From NCBI GenBank assembly GCA_900546615.1, contig URDJ01000014.1, positions 1 through 60,977 of the forward strand: a DNA stretch of 60,977 nt, read 5' to 3'. Below are positions 60,945-60,977 of the stretch, one piece after another (the stretch's first letter is position 1; each line of letters begins with the position of its first letter). Under the pieces are notes generated by a model. It worked only from the letters and a program-made list of their open reading frames with translations, did no database searches and was not told the origin of the DNA. A program made the translations under genes and the position numbers. The DNA comes from an uncultured Eubacteriales bacterium (GTDB taxonomy: Bacteria > Bacillota > Clostridia > Oscillospirales > Oscillospiraceae).

Positions 60945-60977
60945 AGCTGGGAAAGAGGAGATCAGGTCTAAAACTCA

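Noticed and set aside
1..60977. tRNA, rRNA or CRISPR arrays
   Set aside because: Spacers were read for cloverleaf ends, rRNA blocks and regularly spaced repeats; none was found. The only structured RNA I support is the FMN riboswitch.

Overview
The window is 61 kb of GC-rich (by eye about 60 %) Firmicute DNA. Sporulation genes spmA/spmB, an AbrB/SpoVT regulator, AddAB instead of RecBCD, RibU with an FMN riboswitch, DUF1934-argS order and GTG/TTG starts behind strong GGAGG sites point to an anaerobic Clostridia, probably an Oscillospiraceae-like gut lineage. No rRNA, tRNA, CRISPR array, phage block or transposase was seen.

Layout. 0.2-8 kb (minus): mreB-type gene, comF, recD2, a small membrane protein, a COG2426 export protein and uvrA. 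8-11.7 kb: a secreted lysozyme with SLH repeats, a metallo-beta-lactamase-fold protein, a TRIC-family channel and an orphan histidine kinase. 11.8-17.1 kb: a PucR-type regulator, a CodB-type permease, a DUF917 protein and a hydantoinase/oxoprolinase-family protein. Here the regulator and the permease are both cut by one inversion. 17.2-24.9 kb: bcp, NUDIX, DUF5655-like, mogA/moaB, FMN riboswitch plus ribU, SLOG protein, DUF1934, argS, spmAB and abrB. 25-32.4 kb (minus): a histidine operon, hisZ-G-D-C-B-H-A-F-IE, complete except for histidinol-phosphatase.

32.6-51.2 kb is the unusual part. A seven-gene minus-strand operon encodes two radical-SAM proteins with N-terminal CPVC/CPEHG motifs, a PaaK/LuxE-like CoA ligase, a DUF1858 protein, a Sir2 protein, a CobW-like GTPase and a methyltransferase. 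Next come an MFS transporter and a dihydrolipoamide dehydrogenase-like flavoprotein. Then follow five proteins of the 2-hydroxyacyl-CoA dehydratase / benzoyl-CoA reductase family with only one ATP-dependent activase, a tiny CxxC redox protein, an unknown 88-aa protein and a TetR regulator. I infer a low-potential, CoA-thioester or other difficult-substrate redox system whose substrate cannot be told from sequence.

51.3-61 kb: murI, an ImmA-like peptidase and XRE repressor facing two small Cys-containing proteins across an operator-rich promoter region, addB-addA, and a 69-aa protein near the right edge.

The clearest single observation is the pucR/codB inversion. The two breakpoints share the hexamer GAGGAC in inverted orientation. 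Flipping the 645 bp between them restores both reading frames in frame. Codon-level positions were worked out by hand; family names are from recognition of motifs, not from searches.
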